64,000 nt of DNA, taken from the NCBI RefSeq assembly GCF_019139675.1, contig NZ_CP077077.1, forward strand, positions 5,022,001 through 5,086,000, given 5' to 3'. Source of the DNA: Pseudomonas maumuensis (GTDB taxonomy: Bacteria; Pseudomonadota; Gammaproteobacteria; Pseudomonadales; Pseudomonadaceae). The first letter of the stretch is position 1. Each line of letters begins with the position of its first letter. The notes beneath the pieces are model-generated. The model had not been told where the DNA came from. It did not search any database and was given only the letters and a program-made list of their open reading frames with translations. This document shows, piece by piece, positions 53,871 through 64,000 of the stretch. The position numbers were made by a program, and so were the translations under genes.

Positions 53871-55168
53871 GGCGCCACTCCTTTACGCGGGACTACACCG
53901 GTACGGCTGATGCGGATCAGCCCCCGCGGTCGCCAGATCATCATCAACACCATCAGCACGCCGAACAGCAGCACCCGGTACTCGGAGAAGCTGCGCAGCA
54001 GCTCCGGCGCCACGGTCAGCACGAACGCCGCGATCACCACACCCACGGTCGAGCCCATGCCGCCGAGCACGACGATGGCCAGGATCAACGCCGATTCGAA
54101 GAAGGTGAACGAGGACGGGTTGACGAAGCCCTGGTAGGTGGCGAAGAACACCCCCGCCAGACCGGCAGTGGAAGCACCCAGGGTGAATGCCGAGAGCTTG
54201 ACCAGCACGTGGTTCAGGCCCATCGAGCGGCAGGCGATCTCGTCCTCGCGTAAGGCCTCCCAGGCGCGGCCCACCGGCATGCGGGTCAGCCGGTGCTTGA
54301 TGTACAGCACCGCCAGCACCACCAGGAACAACACCGCGTAGATGAACACGAACTTGAGGTTGGCGTTGTATTCGAAGCCGAAGAACTCGTGGATCGGCAC
54401 CCCGCCGTCCTTGGCCCGGCGGCCGAACTCCAGGCCCAGGAAGGTCGGCGACGGTGCCGGCATGCCGTTGGGGCCGCCGGTGAAAGACAGCCAGTTGTTC
54501 AGCACCAGGCGGATGATCTCGCCAAAGCCAAGGGTGACGATGGCCAGGTAGTCGCCGTGCATGCGCAACACCGGGAAGCCGAGGATGCACCCCGCCAACG
54601 CCGCGGCAATGGCCGCCAGCGGCAGCACGCTCCAGAAGCCCAGGCCCAGGTACTGGTAGCCCAGCGCCAGGCCGTAGGCACCGATGGCGTAGAACGCCAC
54701 GTAGCCCAGGTCGAGCAGGCCGGCCAGGCCGACCACGATGTTCAGGCCCAGCCCCAGCAGCACGTAGATCAGGCCGAGGATGACCACGGTCAGCAGGTAC
54801 TTGTTGGCGAAGATCGGGAACACGATGGCGATGACGATCAGCGCCGGGATGATGTAGCGCAGGCGCGACTTGTAGTTCGGCGCCAGCACATGCACGCCCG
54901 AGCCACCGCTGTCGAAGCCCTGGAGCATGCGTTGGCCGGTCGGCGTCTGCAGGAACAGGCTGAGGATGAAACGCCCGATCATCACGCCGCCGACCAGCCA
55001 GGCGACGCGGGCGGGTTCGGCGTTGAACGTGTAGCCATCGAGCACCACGCCGACGACGGGGCCGAAGACGATAAGGGCCAGCAGGCCGGCGACGATGGTC
55101 TCCAGCAGGCTGCGTTTAAGGTCGAAACCCTTGGTTTGCGAAGCAGAGGCAGTATTGGCAACGGACAT
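53867..55168 (-). CDS. livM: Branched-chain amino acid ABC transporter permease LivM
   Basis: The 433-residue permease has an N-terminal DUF3382-type region (LLETIVAGLLALIVFGPVVGVVLDG) and then the LivM core: GLGLNIVVGLAGLLDLGYVAFYAIGAYGLALGYQYLG, GFPVLRMHGDYLAIVTLGFGEIIRLVLNNW, GRAWEALREDEIACRSMGLN and VLGGMGSTVGVVIAAFVLTVAPELLRSFSEYRVLLFG. About eleven membrane segments are visible. It forms the channel with LivH, 3 bases upstream. Confidence 0.95.
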   Translation of the reverse strand: MSVANTASASQTKGFDLKRSLLETIVAGLLALIVFGPVVGVVLDGYTFNAEPARVAWLVGGVMIGRFILSLFLQTPTGQRMLQGFDSGGSGVHVLAPNYKSRLRYIIPALIVIAIVFPIFANKYLLTVVILGLIYVLLGLGLNIVVGLAGLLDLGYVAFYAIGAYGLALGYQYLGLGFWSVLPLAAIAAALAGCILGFPVLRMHGDYLAIVTLGFGEIIRLVLNNWLSFTGGPNGMPAPSPTFLGLEFGRRAKDGGVPIHEFFGFEYNANLKFVFIYAVLFLVVLAVLYIKHRLTRMPVGRAWEALREDEIACRSMGLNHVLVKLSAFTLGASTAGLAGVFFATYQGFVNPSSFTFFESALILAIVVLGGMGSTVGVVIAAFVLTVAPELLRSFSEYRVLLFGVLMVLMMIWRPRGLIRISRTGVVPRKGVAP

Positions 55169-55171
55169 GTT

Positions 55172-56086
55172 TCACACCTTAGCCACGAGCGGGCGACCCA
55201 GCAGGCCTTGGGGACGGAAGATGAGGATCATCACCAGCAGCGAGAAGCTGAACACGTCCTTGTAGTCGGAGTTGATCAGGCCGGAGAACAACGACTCGGA
55301 AATCCCCAGGATGATCCCGCCGAGCATGGCTCCCGGCAGCGAGCCGATGCCGCCGAGCACCGCGGCGGTGAAGGCCTTGATGCCGATGATGAAGCCGGCG
55401 TAGAAGTCGAAGGTGCCGTAGTTCATGGTGATCAGCACGCCCGCCAGCGCGGCCATCACCGCACCGATGACGAACACGTAGGAAATCACCCGGTCGGTAT
55501 TGATGCCCAGGATCGAGGCCATCTTGCGGTCTTGTTGTGTGGCCCGGCACATGCGCCCGAGCTTGGTGTACTTGATCACGTAGGTGAGCAGGCCCATGCC
55601 GACGAAAGCGGCCACCAGGATGAAGATCTTGGTGTAGGTGAGCTGCACGAAGCCGGTGCCCACTTCGACGCGCATGGCGCCTTCGAGCAGGGTCGGCACG
55701 CCTTGCTGGCGGGCCCCCTGGCTGATCTGCGCGTAGTTCTGCAGGATCAGCGAAATGCCGATGGCGCTGATCAAGGGCGCCAGGCGGGTGGAGTTGCGCA
55801 GGGGTTTGTAGGCGATGCGTTCGATGGTGAAGCCATAGACGCCAGTGACGACGATGGTGAACAACAGGGTGCCCAGCATCAGCAGCGGAAACGACTCGAT
55901 ACCGAAGTAGGCCAGCAATGCCAGGCTGATCGCCGCGAGGTACGCGGAGATCATGTACACCTCGCCGTGCGCGAAGTTGATCATGCCGATGATGCCATAG
56001 ACCATTGTGTAGCCGATGGCGATCAGGCCGTAGACCGACCCGAGGGTCAGGCCGTTGACCAGTTGCTGCAGGAAAATACCATCCAT
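55172..56086 (-). CDS. livH: Branched-chain amino acid ABC transporter permease LivH
   Basis: The 304-residue permease starts MDGIFLQQLVNGLTLGSVYGLIAIGYTMVYGIIGMINFAHGEVYMI, diagnostic of LivH/BraD. Further blocks are RNSTRLAPLISAIGISLILQNYAQ and AAVLGGIGSLPGAMLGGIILG. Its mRNA leader holds a perfect 8-bp hairpin (56091-56112) whose loop and 3' arm contain the Shine-Dalgarno sequence AGGTGA, 10 bases before the ATG. This may limit translation relative to livK. Confidence 0.95.
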   Translation of the reverse strand: MDGIFLQQLVNGLTLGSVYGLIAIGYTMVYGIIGMINFAHGEVYMISAYLAAISLALLAYFGIESFPLLMLGTLLFTIVVTGVYGFTIERIAYKPLRNSTRLAPLISAIGISLILQNYAQISQGARQQGVPTLLEGAMRVEVGTGFVQLTYTKIFILVAAFVGMGLLTYVIKYTKLGRMCRATQQDRKMASILGINTDRVISYVFVIGAVMAALAGVLITMNYGTFDFYAGFIIGIKAFTAAVLGGIGSLPGAMLGGIILGISESLFSGLINSDYKDVFSFSLLVMILIFRPQGLLGRPLVAKV

Positions 56087-56090
56087 AACG

Positions 56091-56112
56091 CAATCTCACC
56101 TGATTGAGATTG
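56091..56112 (-). promoter_or_regulatory. Hairpin covering the livH ribosome-binding site
   Basis: CAATCTCA (minus strand, from 56112) pairs with TGAGATTG (ending 56091) around ATCAGG. The Shine-Dalgarno sequence AGGTGA is in the loop and 3' stem, five to ten bases before the livH ATG. This would reduce initiation when folded. Confidence 0.55.
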
Positions 56113-56205
56113 CACGAGCGCCGACCACGCAGGGCCCGGATGCGGCGGCCCTCGCAGCGCAGAACTGTGCATATCTACTGACAAAGACAGGTACCGCGGG
56201 GCTAT

Positions 56206-56231
56206 GGCCCGGGGCAGTGCGCGCCCGGGCC
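56206..56231 (-). terminator. Hairpin in the livK-livH intergenic region
   Basis: GGCCCGGG (56206-56213) and CCCGGGCC (56224-56231) form a perfect 8-bp GC stem 12 bases downstream of the livK stop, without a U-run. It is well placed as a partial terminator or RNA stabiliser, leaving livK more abundant than the transporter genes. Confidence 0.5.
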
Positions 56232-56242
56232 GTCAGCCATTG

Positions 56243-57379
56243 TTATTGTTGTTTTTCCAGCTGGTGGTACTTGCCGTTGGCATCCCACTGGTAGACCACG
56301 TAGTCGGAGACGGTCAGGTCGCCCTTCTGGTCCCACTTCTTCTCGCCCATGACGGTCTTGACCGGGTTGGCCTTGAGCCACTTGGCGGCGTCCTCGCCCT
56401 TGTTCGACTTGGCGCCGTTGAACGCGGCGGCCAGGGCCTGGACCGAGGCGTAGGCATACAGGGTGTAGCCTTCAGGCTCGGTGCCGTTCTTGCGGAATTC
56501 CTCGACCACCGCCTTGCTGTCAGGCAGCAGGCGCGGGTCGGCACCGAAAGTCATGTACACGCCGTTGGTGTACTGGGCGCCGCCGGCGGTGGCCACCAGT
56601 TCGTCGGTGACGATGCCGTCGTCGGACATGAACGCCACGTCCTTCAGGCCCTGCTCGCGCAGCTGGCGTACCAGAGGGCCGGCCTCCGGGTGCAGGCCGC
56701 CGAAGTAGACGACATCGGCACCGGCGGCACGGATCTTGGTGACCACGGCGCTGAAGTCCTTCTCGCCGCGGGTCAGGCCCTCGTACAGTACCGGCGTGAC
56801 ACCGCGTTTGATCAACTGCGCCTTGGTCGCATCGGCCAGGCCCTGGCCATAGGTGTCCTTGTCGTGCAGCACCACGACCTTCTTGCCCTTGAGCACATCG
56901 ACGATGTAGTTGCCGGCGACGATGCCCTGCTGGTCGTCACGGCCGCACATGCGGAACATGGCGTTCAAGCCGCGCTCGGTGACCTGCGGGTTGGTGGAGC
57001 CGGGGGTAATGGCGATCACCCCGGCCTCGTCGTAAACCTCGGAGGCCGGGATGGTGTTGGAGGAACAGAAGTGGCCGACCACACCGATCACCTTGTCCTG
57101 GTCGACCAGACGGTTGGCCACGGCCACGGCCTGTTTTGGCTCGCAGGCGTCATCGCCCTTGACCAGGACGATCTTCTCGCCGTTGACGCCGCCGGCCTTG
57201 TTGATCACGTCGGCCGCTGCCTGCGCACCTTTCATGTACTGCTCGCCAAACGCTGCGTTGGCTCCGGTCATCGGGCCCGCGACGCCGATCTTGATGTCGG
57301 CCTGAACATACGAAGAAACACCCAGTGCGGTGGCTACAGCCAGTGCCAGGAAACCTTTCTTGTAAAACGTCTGCGACAT
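56243..57379 (-). CDS. livK: Branched-chain amino acid-binding periplasmic protein (LivK/BraC)
   Basis: The 378-residue protein has a signal peptide cleaved after YVQA (about residue 27) and a LivJ-type binding fold. Characteristic stretches are DIKIGVAGPMTGANAAFGEQYMKGAQAAADVINKAGGVNG, ACEPKQAVAVANRLV, VVGHFCSSNTIPASEVYDEAGVIAITPGSTNPQVTERG and VVLHDKDTYGQGLADATK. It captures Leu/Ile/Val (and probably Ala) for LivHMGF. The leader contains AGGAG, an A8 tract and a sigma-54 promoter. The gap to livH is 156 bases. Confidence 0.95.
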   Translation of the reverse strand: MSQTFYKKGFLALAVATALGVSSYVQADIKIGVAGPMTGANAAFGEQYMKGAQAAADVINKAGGVNGEKIVLVKGDDACEPKQAVAVANRLVDQDKVIGVVGHFCSSNTIPASEVYDEAGVIAITPGSTNPQVTERGLNAMFRMCGRDDQQGIVAGNYIVDVLKGKKVVVLHDKDTYGQGLADATKAQLIKRGVTPVLYEGLTRGEKDFSAVVTKIRAAGADVVYFGGLHPEAGPLVRQLREQGLKDVAFMSDDGIVTDELVATAGGAQYTNGVYMTFGADPRLLPDSKAVVEEFRKNGTEPEGYTLYAYASVQALAAAFNGAKSNKGEDAAKWLKANPVKTVMGEKKWDQKGDLTVSDYVVYQWDANGKYHQLEKQQ

Positions 57380-57399
57380 GAGGTGGTGCTCCTAGAATA

Positions 57400-57407
57400 T
57401 TTTTTTT
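57400..57407 (-). promoter_or_regulatory. A-rich Crc/Hfq-type motif in the livK leader
   Basis: In the livK mRNA the stretch AACCAAAAAAAATATT lies six bases before the AGGAGC ribosome-binding site (57393-57388). It fits the AANAANAA catabolite-activity motif bound by Hfq-Crc in pseudomonads. Binding here is inferred. Confidence 0.5.
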
Positions 57408-57441
57408 GGTTGGCACTACAACTTCTCAGCCCTGTGCTCCG

Positions 57442-57457
57442 AGCAAGGGCCGTGCCA
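57442..57457 (-). promoter_or_regulatory. Sigma-54 (RpoN) promoter of livK
   Basis: On the minus strand TGGCACGGCCCTTGCT matches the minus-24/minus-12 consensus TGGCAC-N5-TTGCW perfectly. GG and GC are exactly 10 bases apart. It gives a leader of about 50 bases before the livK ATG. Confidence 0.82.
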
Positions 57458-57819
57458 GTGGTTTTGTCTTCTGGGAAAACACACGACAAGGGGTGAACAG
57501 AGGCGACCGGCGGCCTTTTCTTTATTGAGCGTGCAACCGTCTGCCGCACGGCAAGTGGCACCCACACGCCTAGACAAGGAGCAACCGACGCCCGCCATCA
57601 TTGCAACCCTCGCAAGTGTTAACGTGCAACCGCGCTGTAACAGCGGACGTCACCGAACTGCACACCACTGGTGCGCGACTGCTACAGGGAGCACTGTTTG
57701 AAGGCTAGCTGGCACACGGAAAATTACCTGCAGAGGCCAATATCGCGGGCGGCGTGGGAGCGGGCTTGCCCCGCGATCTGGCACAATGGTCGCCATTGCC
57801 GCCTTGGAGCTTCCCCCTG

Positions 57820-59025
57820 ATGAGCGAGAGCGCATTCGCCGAGCGCATCGTGCATAACCTGCTCGACACCGACTTCTACAAGCTCACGATGATGCAGGGC
57901 GTCCTGCACAACTACCCGGACGCCGATGTCGAATGGGAGTTTCGCTGCCGCAACGGCGAGGACCTGCGCCCCTATCTGGGCGAGATCCGCAACCAGCTCG
58001 AGCTGCTCAGCGAGCTGACCCTGGATGACGGCCAACTGGCCTTCCTCGAGCGCATCAGCTTCCTCAAGCCGGACTTCCTGCGCTTCCTGCGCCTGTTCCG
58101 CTTCAACCTGCGCTACGTGCGTGTCGGCATCGAGAACGACCAACTGTTCCTGCGCCTGAAAGGCCCATGGCTGCACGTGATCCTGTTCGAAGTGCCGCTA
58201 CTGGCCATCATCAGCGAAGTGCGCAACCGCCACCTGCACCCGCGCATGCGCCTGGCCGAAGCCCGCGACCAGCTATATCGCAAGTTCGACTGGCTGCGTG
58301 CCCACGCCAGCGACGACGAACTGGCCGAACTGCAGGTAGCCGACTTCGGCACCCGTCGGCGCTTCTCCAGCCGCGTGCAGGAGGAGGTGGTACGGGTGCT
58401 GCGCGATGAGTTCCCGGGCCGCTTCGTCGGCACCAGCAACGTCGACCTGGCATGGAAACTGGATATCAAGCCCCTGGGCACCATGGCCCATGAATGGATC
58501 ATGGCCCATCAGCAGCTCGGCCCACGCCTGATCGACAGCCAGATCGCCGCCCTGGACTGCTGGGTGCGCGAGTACCGGGGACTGCTCGGCATCGCCCTGA
58601 CCGATTGCATCACCATGGATGCCTTCCTGAAGGATTTCGATCTGTACTTCGCCAAACTGTTCGATGGCCTGCGCCACGACTCGGGCGAGCCGGTGGCCTG
58701 GGCGGAAAAGGCCATCGCCCATTATCAGAAGCTCGGTATCGACCCGATGACCAAGACCCTGGTGTTCTCCGATGGCCTGAACCTGACCCGCTCGCTGGAG
58801 ATCTTCCGGGCCCTGCGTGGGCGCATCAATGTCAGCTTTGGCATCGGCACCAACCTGACCTGCGACATCCCCGGCGTGGCGCCCATGAGCATCGTGCTTA
58901 AAATGACCGACTGCAACGGCTCGCCGGTGGCGAAGATCTCCGACGAAGCCGCCAAGACCCAGTGCCGTGACGAAAACTTCGTCGCCTATATGCGCCACGT
59001 ATTCAAAGTCCCCAGCAAGGAGTAA
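57820..59025 (+). CDS. pncB: Nicotinate phosphoribosyltransferase
   Basis: The 401-residue enzyme converts nicotinate and PRPP to nicotinate mononucleotide in NAD salvage. Seen are [32 protein letters not shown] at the start, [41 protein letters not shown] (catalytic His region), [27 protein letters not shown] and [10 protein letters not shown], all standard for PncB. nadE follows after 3 bases, so salvage and NAD synthesis are coupled. ATG 57820 is at the family start; the upstream open frame begins inside a REP half. Confidence 0.96.
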   Translation: MSESAFAERIVHNLLDTDFYKLTMMQGVLHNYPDADVEWEFRCRNGEDLRPYLGEIRNQLELLSELTLDDGQLAFLERISFLKPDFLRFLRLFRFNLRYVRVGIENDQLFLRLKGPWLHVILFEVPLLAIISEVRNRHLHPRMRLAEARDQLYRKFDWLRAHASDDELAELQVADFGTRRRFSSRVQEEVVRVLRDEFPGRFVGTSNVDLAWKLDIKPLGTMAHEWIMAHQQLGPRLIDSQIAALDCWVREYRGLLGIALTDCITMDAFLKDFDLYFAKLFDGLRHDSGEPVAWAEKAIAHYQKLGIDPMTKTLVFSDGLNLTRSLEIFRALRGRINVSFGIGTNLTCDIPGVAPMSIVLKMTDCNGSPVAKISDEAAKTQCRDENFVAYMRHVFKVPSKE

Positions 59026-59028
59026 CCC

Positions 59029-59856
59029 ATGCAAGCCGTTCAGCAAGAGATTGCCCAGGCGCTCAAGGTGCAGCCGCCGTTCGCCGATACCGCCGCCCTC
59101 GAGCAGGAAGTGGCCCGGCGCGTGGCGTTCATCAAGGACTGCCTGGCCAATGCCCGGCTCAAGACCCTGGTGCTGGGCATCAGTGGCGGTGTCGATTCGC
59201 TGACCGCCGCCCTGCTCGCCCAGCGCGCCATCAACGAACTGCGCGCCGAGACCGGCGACAAGGCCTATACCTTCATCGCCGTGCGCCTGCCATACCACGT
59301 GCAGCACGACGAGCACGACGCCCAGGCCTGCCTGGAAGTGATCAAGGCCGACGAGGTGCATACCATCGACATCGCCCCAGCCGTAAAAGCCTTGGCGGCG
59401 GAGGTCGAGGAACTGAAAAACGGCTCGCCGACCCTGGTCGACTTCGTCGTCGGCAACGTCAAGGCGCGCACGCGCATGGTCGCCCAATACACCGTCGCCG
59501 GCGCCCGTGCTGGTCTGGTGATTGGCACGGACCATGCGGCCGAAGCGGTAATGGGCTTCTTCACCAAGTTTGGTGATGGTGCCTGCGACCTGGCGCCGCT
59601 GAGCGGGCTGGTGAAAAACCAGGTGCGGGCCATTGCGCGCAGCTTTGGCGCGCCGGAATCGCTGGTGGAGAAAGTACCGACCGCGGACCTGGAAGACCTC
59701 GAACCGGGCAAACCGGACGAAGCGTCCCACGGTGTGACCTACCAGCAGATCGACGCCTTCCTGCACGGTGAGCCGGTGAGCCAGGAGGCGTTCGACATCA
59801 TCGTCGCCACCTACCGCAAGACCCAGCACAAGCGCGAGCTGCCGTTTGCGCCTTGA
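59029..59856 (+). CDS. nadE: NH3-dependent NAD+ synthetase
   Basis: The 275-residue ammonia-using enzyme shows the PP-loop [17 protein letters not shown] (Ser52-Ser57), [63 protein letters not shown], and the C-terminal [12 protein letters not shown]. It lacks a glutaminase domain. It converts nicotinate adenine dinucleotide to NAD+. It is co-transcribed with pncB. Confidence 0.96.
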   Translation: MQAVQQEIAQALKVQPPFADTAALEQEVARRVAFIKDCLANARLKTLVLGISGGVDSLTAALLAQRAINELRAETGDKAYTFIAVRLPYHVQHDEHDAQACLEVIKADEVHTIDIAPAVKALAAEVEELKNGSPTLVDFVVGNVKARTRMVAQYTVAGARAGLVIGTDHAAEAVMGFFTKFGDGACDLAPLSGLVKNQVRAIARSFGAPESLVEKVPTADLEDLEPGKPDEASHGVTYQQIDAFLHGEPVSQEAFDIIVATYRKTQHKRELPFAP

Positions 59857-59874
59857 TCAAGCTGTAGAAACAAT

Positions 59875-59946
59875 TGTGGGAGCGGGCTTGCCCTGCGATG
59901 ACGTGGTGGATTCACCATCGCCATCGCGGGGCAAGGCCGCTCCCAC
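59875..59946. repeat. REP inverted pair between nadE and azurin
   Basis: Arms 59875-59900 (TGTGGGAGCGGGCTTGCCCT...) and 59922-59946 (...GGGGCAAGGCCGCTCCCACA) pair with a few mismatches and a 21-base loop. It probably ends both convergent transcripts. Confidence 0.82.
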
Positions 59947-59968
59947 AAGGTATTGCGTCAGGTTTTGA

Positions 59969-60415
59969 TTACTTGACGACGACCTTGCCCTTCATCATCG
60001 AGATGTGGCCCGGGAAGGTGCAGAAGAAGCTGTAGTCGCCACCGGCTTCCAGCTTCGAGGTGTCGAGCTTGATGGTGTCTTTCTCGCCAGCACCGATCAT
60101 CTTGGTGTGGCCGATGATCGCGGCGTTGTCGGCCTTGATGTAGTCCTTGTCCAGGCCTTGCGCCATGCCTTCGGTGGCGATGGCCTGCATGTCGGCGGTC
60201 TTGCTGATGACCAGGTTGTGGCCCATGACGTTCTTCGGCAGGCTGCCACCGTGGGTCAGTTCGATCTCGACAGTCTTGCAGCTCTTGTCGACAGTGAATT
60301 CCTTGGTGTTGAACGACATCTGGTCGGTCGAGTCGACAGTCACCTTGCAGTCGGCGGCAAAGACGGAGGCGCTGGCGAGGGTCAGCAGGGATACCGCTAC
60401 AGCTTTCGCAAACAT
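59969..60415 (-). CDS. azu: Azurin, periplasmic blue-copper protein
   Basis: The precursor has 148 residues from ATG 60415. A 20-residue signal ([17 protein letters not shown]) leaves a 128-residue mature azurin, the standard length. All copper ligands are present in mature numbering: Gly45 and His46 (NVMGHN), Cys112, His117 and Met121 in [14 protein letters not shown]. The Cys3-Cys26 disulfide pair is kept. It carries electrons in respiration or stress. Two ATGs are adjacent (60418, 60415); AAGGAG spacing favours 60415. Confidence 0.97.
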   Translation of the reverse strand: MFAKAVAVSLLTLASASVFAADCKVTVDSTDQMSFNTKEFTVDKSCKTVEIELTHGGSLPKNVMGHNLVISKTADMQAIATEGMAQGLDKDYIKADNAAIIGHTKMIGAGEKDTIKLDTSKLEAGGDYSFFCTFPGHISMMKGKVVVK

Positions 60416-60530
60416 CATGAATCTCCTTGGCAGGGTTTTATCAATTGCGAGACTGCCTGAAAACCGGACGCCCGTACCTGATATGGGTCAAGGGGTGTCA
60501 AGTCGCCAGCCAGTAGATTTGTTCAATGGA

Positions 60531-60540
60531 TTGTATACAA
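60531..60540. promoter_or_regulatory. TTGTATACAA palindrome upstream of a small ORF
   Basis: TTGTATACAA (60531-60540) is a perfect 10-base palindrome 69 bases before the small ORF start. It resembles GntR-type operators. The regulator is unknown. Confidence 0.5.
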
Positions 60541-60608
60541 CCAATCAAAGTGCACATCATGCCCTCTTAATGGACGATGAGACAACCTCTCAATTAGGAG
60601 CAAATGTC

Positions 60609-60701
60609 ATGACATTGAGCAACATGATGCGCAGCCTGCTGGCAGCCTACGCCTGCGGCGCCGCAGGTTCAGCGGTCTGCGAGTTCGCCCGTCCCGAATG
60701 A
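60609..60701 (+). CDS. Putative 30-residue small protein
   Basis: ATG 60609 is preceded by AGGAG (60596-60600) at the ideal 8-base spacing and opens a 30-codon frame ending TGA at 60699. The peptide starts MTLSNMMRSLLAAYACG and ends VCEFARPE, with a short hydrophobic helix and two cysteines. It lies upstream of the LOG-family gene by 61 bases and downstream of a TTGTATACAA palindrome. I do not recognise it. A longer upstream start (60571) has no ribosome-binding site. Coding is suggested only by the ribosome site and position. Confidence 0.5.
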   Translation: MTLSNMMRSLLAAYACGAAGSAVCEFARPE

Positions 60702-60762
60702 TCCCCTTGGAACCGACAGGCATGCGCCGTACCCTGTGCGCGCATGTAAAGGGAGATAAGCA

Positions 60763-61350
60763 ATGCCTGTTCGTTCCGTTTGTGTCTTCTGTGGCGCCAG
60801 CATCGGCGCCAACCCTGCCTACCGTGAAGCCGCCGTCGCCCTTGGCCAGGCCATCGCCCGCCGTGGCCTGACGCTGGTCTATGGCGGCGGCGCGGTCGGC
60901 CTGATGGGCACCGTGGCCGATGCAGCCATGGCTGCCGGAGGTGAAGTCGTCGGCATCATCCCGCAAAGCCTGATGAACGCCGAAATCGGCCACAAGGGCC
61001 TGACCCGCCTGGAAGTGGTGGACGGCATGCATGCGCGCAAGGCGCGCATGGCCGAACTCAGCGACGCCTTCATTGCCCTGCCGGGTGGCCTGGGCACGCT
61101 GGAGGAGCTGTTCGAGGTATGGACCTGGGGGCAACTGGGCTATCACGCCAAGCCGCTGGGGCTGCTGGATGTGAATGGTTTCTACGCGAAGCTGGGCGGG
61201 TTCCTCGACCATATTGTCGAGGAAGGCTTCGTGCGGCCGCAGCACCGGGCGATGCTGTTGCTCGGGGAGCAGCCTGAGGCGCTGCTGGAGGGGATGGATC
61301 GGTTCGAGTCGCCGGTGTTGCCGAAGTGGGTGGACAAGAAGCCTGATTAA
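60763..61350 (+). CDS. LOG-family nucleoside 5'-monophosphate phosphoribohydrolase (TIGR00730)
   Basis: The 195-residue Rossmann-fold protein has [20 protein letters not shown] at the start, [33 protein letters not shown], and the catalytic motif [18 protein letters not shown], all diagnostic of the LOG/LonelyGuy family. It cleaves ribose-5-phosphate from purine nucleotides such as AMP, or cytokinin monophosphates. A GGGAG lies 8-9 bases before the ATG. Confidence 0.93.
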   Translation: MPVRSVCVFCGASIGANPAYREAAVALGQAIARRGLTLVYGGGAVGLMGTVADAAMAAGGEVVGIIPQSLMNAEIGHKGLTRLEVVDGMHARKARMAELSDAFIALPGGLGTLEELFEVWTWGQLGYHAKPLGLLDVNGFYAKLGGFLDHIVEEGFVRPQHRAMLLLGEQPEALLEGMDRFESPVLPKWVDKKPD

Positions 61351-61375
61351 TCGAAAAGGGGCTGCGCTGCAGCCC

Positions 61376-61477
61376 ATCGCCGGCAAGCCGGCTCCCACGG
61401 GTGCAGCACATGCCTTGCCCTAGTGGGAGCCGGCTTGTCGTGGCGACGAACCGCGGCGATGGGCCGCAACGCGGCCC
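61376..61477. repeat. REP inverted pair plus terminator-like hairpin
   Basis: Arms 61376-61398 and 61423-61447 are REP copies. Directly after, GGGCCGCAACGCGGCCC (61461-61477) forms a stem followed by CTTTT, which can terminate the LOG-gene transcript before the convergent ygiQ stop (61487). Confidence 0.8.
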
Positions 61478-61486
61478 CTTTTATGA

Positions 61487-63784
<2,298 letters not shown>

Positions 63785-63891
63785 GTCAGTGACCGGTTCT
63801 AATGTGCAGGAAAATCGCGGGCGCGGAATATAGCACAAATTTTGACCAAATCCGACGGTGGTGGTCGGATTCATCTGTAGCTTCCACTGGC

Positions 63892-63941
63892 CCTATCGCC
63901 GGCAAACCGGCTCCCACAGGAGCGCTGCTGCCGGCGATAGG
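63892..63941. repeat. REP-like inverted repeat between ygiQ and dnaB
   Basis: CCTATCGCCGGCA (63892-63904) and TGCCGGCGATAGG (63929-63941) are exact inverted 13-mers around a REP core (AACCGGCTCCCACAGG). Confidence 0.75.
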
Positions 63942-63949
63942 CTCAGTGA

Positions 63950-64000
63950 TTACTCGTCGTCGTCGAAGTTGTACATGCCCGGCGCGAGGTTCTCGAAGCG
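63950..64000 (-). CDS. dnaB: Replicative DNA helicase DnaB, C-terminal end (partial)
   Basis: The last 17 codons on the minus strand (TAA at 63952-63950) encode RFENLAPGMYNFDDDE. This resembles the E. coli DnaB end (SRFDNYAGPQYDDE) and fits the expected neighbour of ygiQ in P. putida. The start lies beyond the window. Confidence 0.7.
   Translation of the reverse strand, partial: RFENLAPGMYNFDDDE

Larger units (their letters stand above)
57380..57819. other. Divergent livK / pncB intergenic region
   Basis: The 440-base gap has a sigma-54 promoter for livK (57442-57457, minus strand), the A8 leader tract (57400-57407) and, on the pncB side, a single REP half (57754-57775). No small gene or clear pncB promoter was seen. 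Confidence 0.55.

Noticed and set aside
54293..56107. 604-codon frame antisense to livM/livH
   Set aside because: Translation rich in His, Gln and Asp without motifs, while livM and livH are unambiguous on the other strand.

Overview
The window is a chromosomal segment of a fluorescent Pseudomonas of the P. putida group (putida / entomophila / mosselii type). Evidence for this is the high G+C content, the many P. putida-style REP elements (core GCCGGCAAGCCGGCTCCCAC), and a gene order that, from memory, matches P. putida around PP_4822-PP_4873: purH-purD-retS, the cob cluster, oprC, cycA, urtABCDE, cbpMA, livFGMHK, pncB-nadE, azu, ygiQ, dnaB. No tRNA, rRNA, CRISPR array, transposase or prophage gene was seen.

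Layout: 1-4.7 kb holds the end of purH, purD and the hybrid sensor kinase retS. A MarC-family membrane protein (4.75-5.35 kb) separates these from a divergent cobalamin block: cobG-cobH-cobI-cbiG/cobJ on the minus strand and cobL-cbiD-cobK on the plus strand (5.4-12.9 kb). A very long inverted repeat (12.84-13.19 kb) overlaps the end of cobK. Next come an NfeD/stomatin pair and a copper block (DUF2946, PCuAC chaperone, DUF2946, TonB-dependent receptor OprC, PepSY membrane protein; 14.8-19.8 kb). The main accessory gene is a 7.2-kb Tc-toxin A-subunit-like gene (20.07-27.32 kb) lying between the PepSY gene and cycA, with an A+T-rich segment in its middle.

27.5-45.3 kb: cycA; the urea ABC transporter urtABCDE behind a clear sigma-54 promoter; two GNAT acetyltransferases; the cbpA/cbpM chaperone pair; a YegD-type Hsp70; an AI-2E/PerM-type permease; PsiF; an AraC regulator divergent from an EamA exporter; a lipase-like hydrolase; an OsmE lipoprotein; a ferritin-like protein; and an epoxide-hydrolase-family enzyme divergent from a TetR regulator, with a palindromic operator between them.

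45.4-64 kb: AsmA; a small secreted protein made of 15-residue repeats; a FabR/DesT-like regulator; an AGE-family isomerase; an SDR; a 690-bp intergenic region with several DnaA boxes and origin-like A+T-rich repeats; the branched-chain amino acid transporter livK-livHMGF, also behind a sigma-54 promoter; pncB-nadE; azurin; a 30-codon small ORF; a LOG-family protein; ygiQ; and the last 17 codons of dnaB.

The most interesting items are the TcA gene with its compositionally distinct core, the DnaA-box/13-mer cluster far from any dnaA gene, the 346-bp palindrome ending cobK, the 15-residue repeat protein, and the 30-codon ORF downstream of a TTGTATACAA palindrome. Start codons were chosen by Shine-Dalgarno spacing and family alignment. 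Family assignments come from reading motifs, not from database searches.
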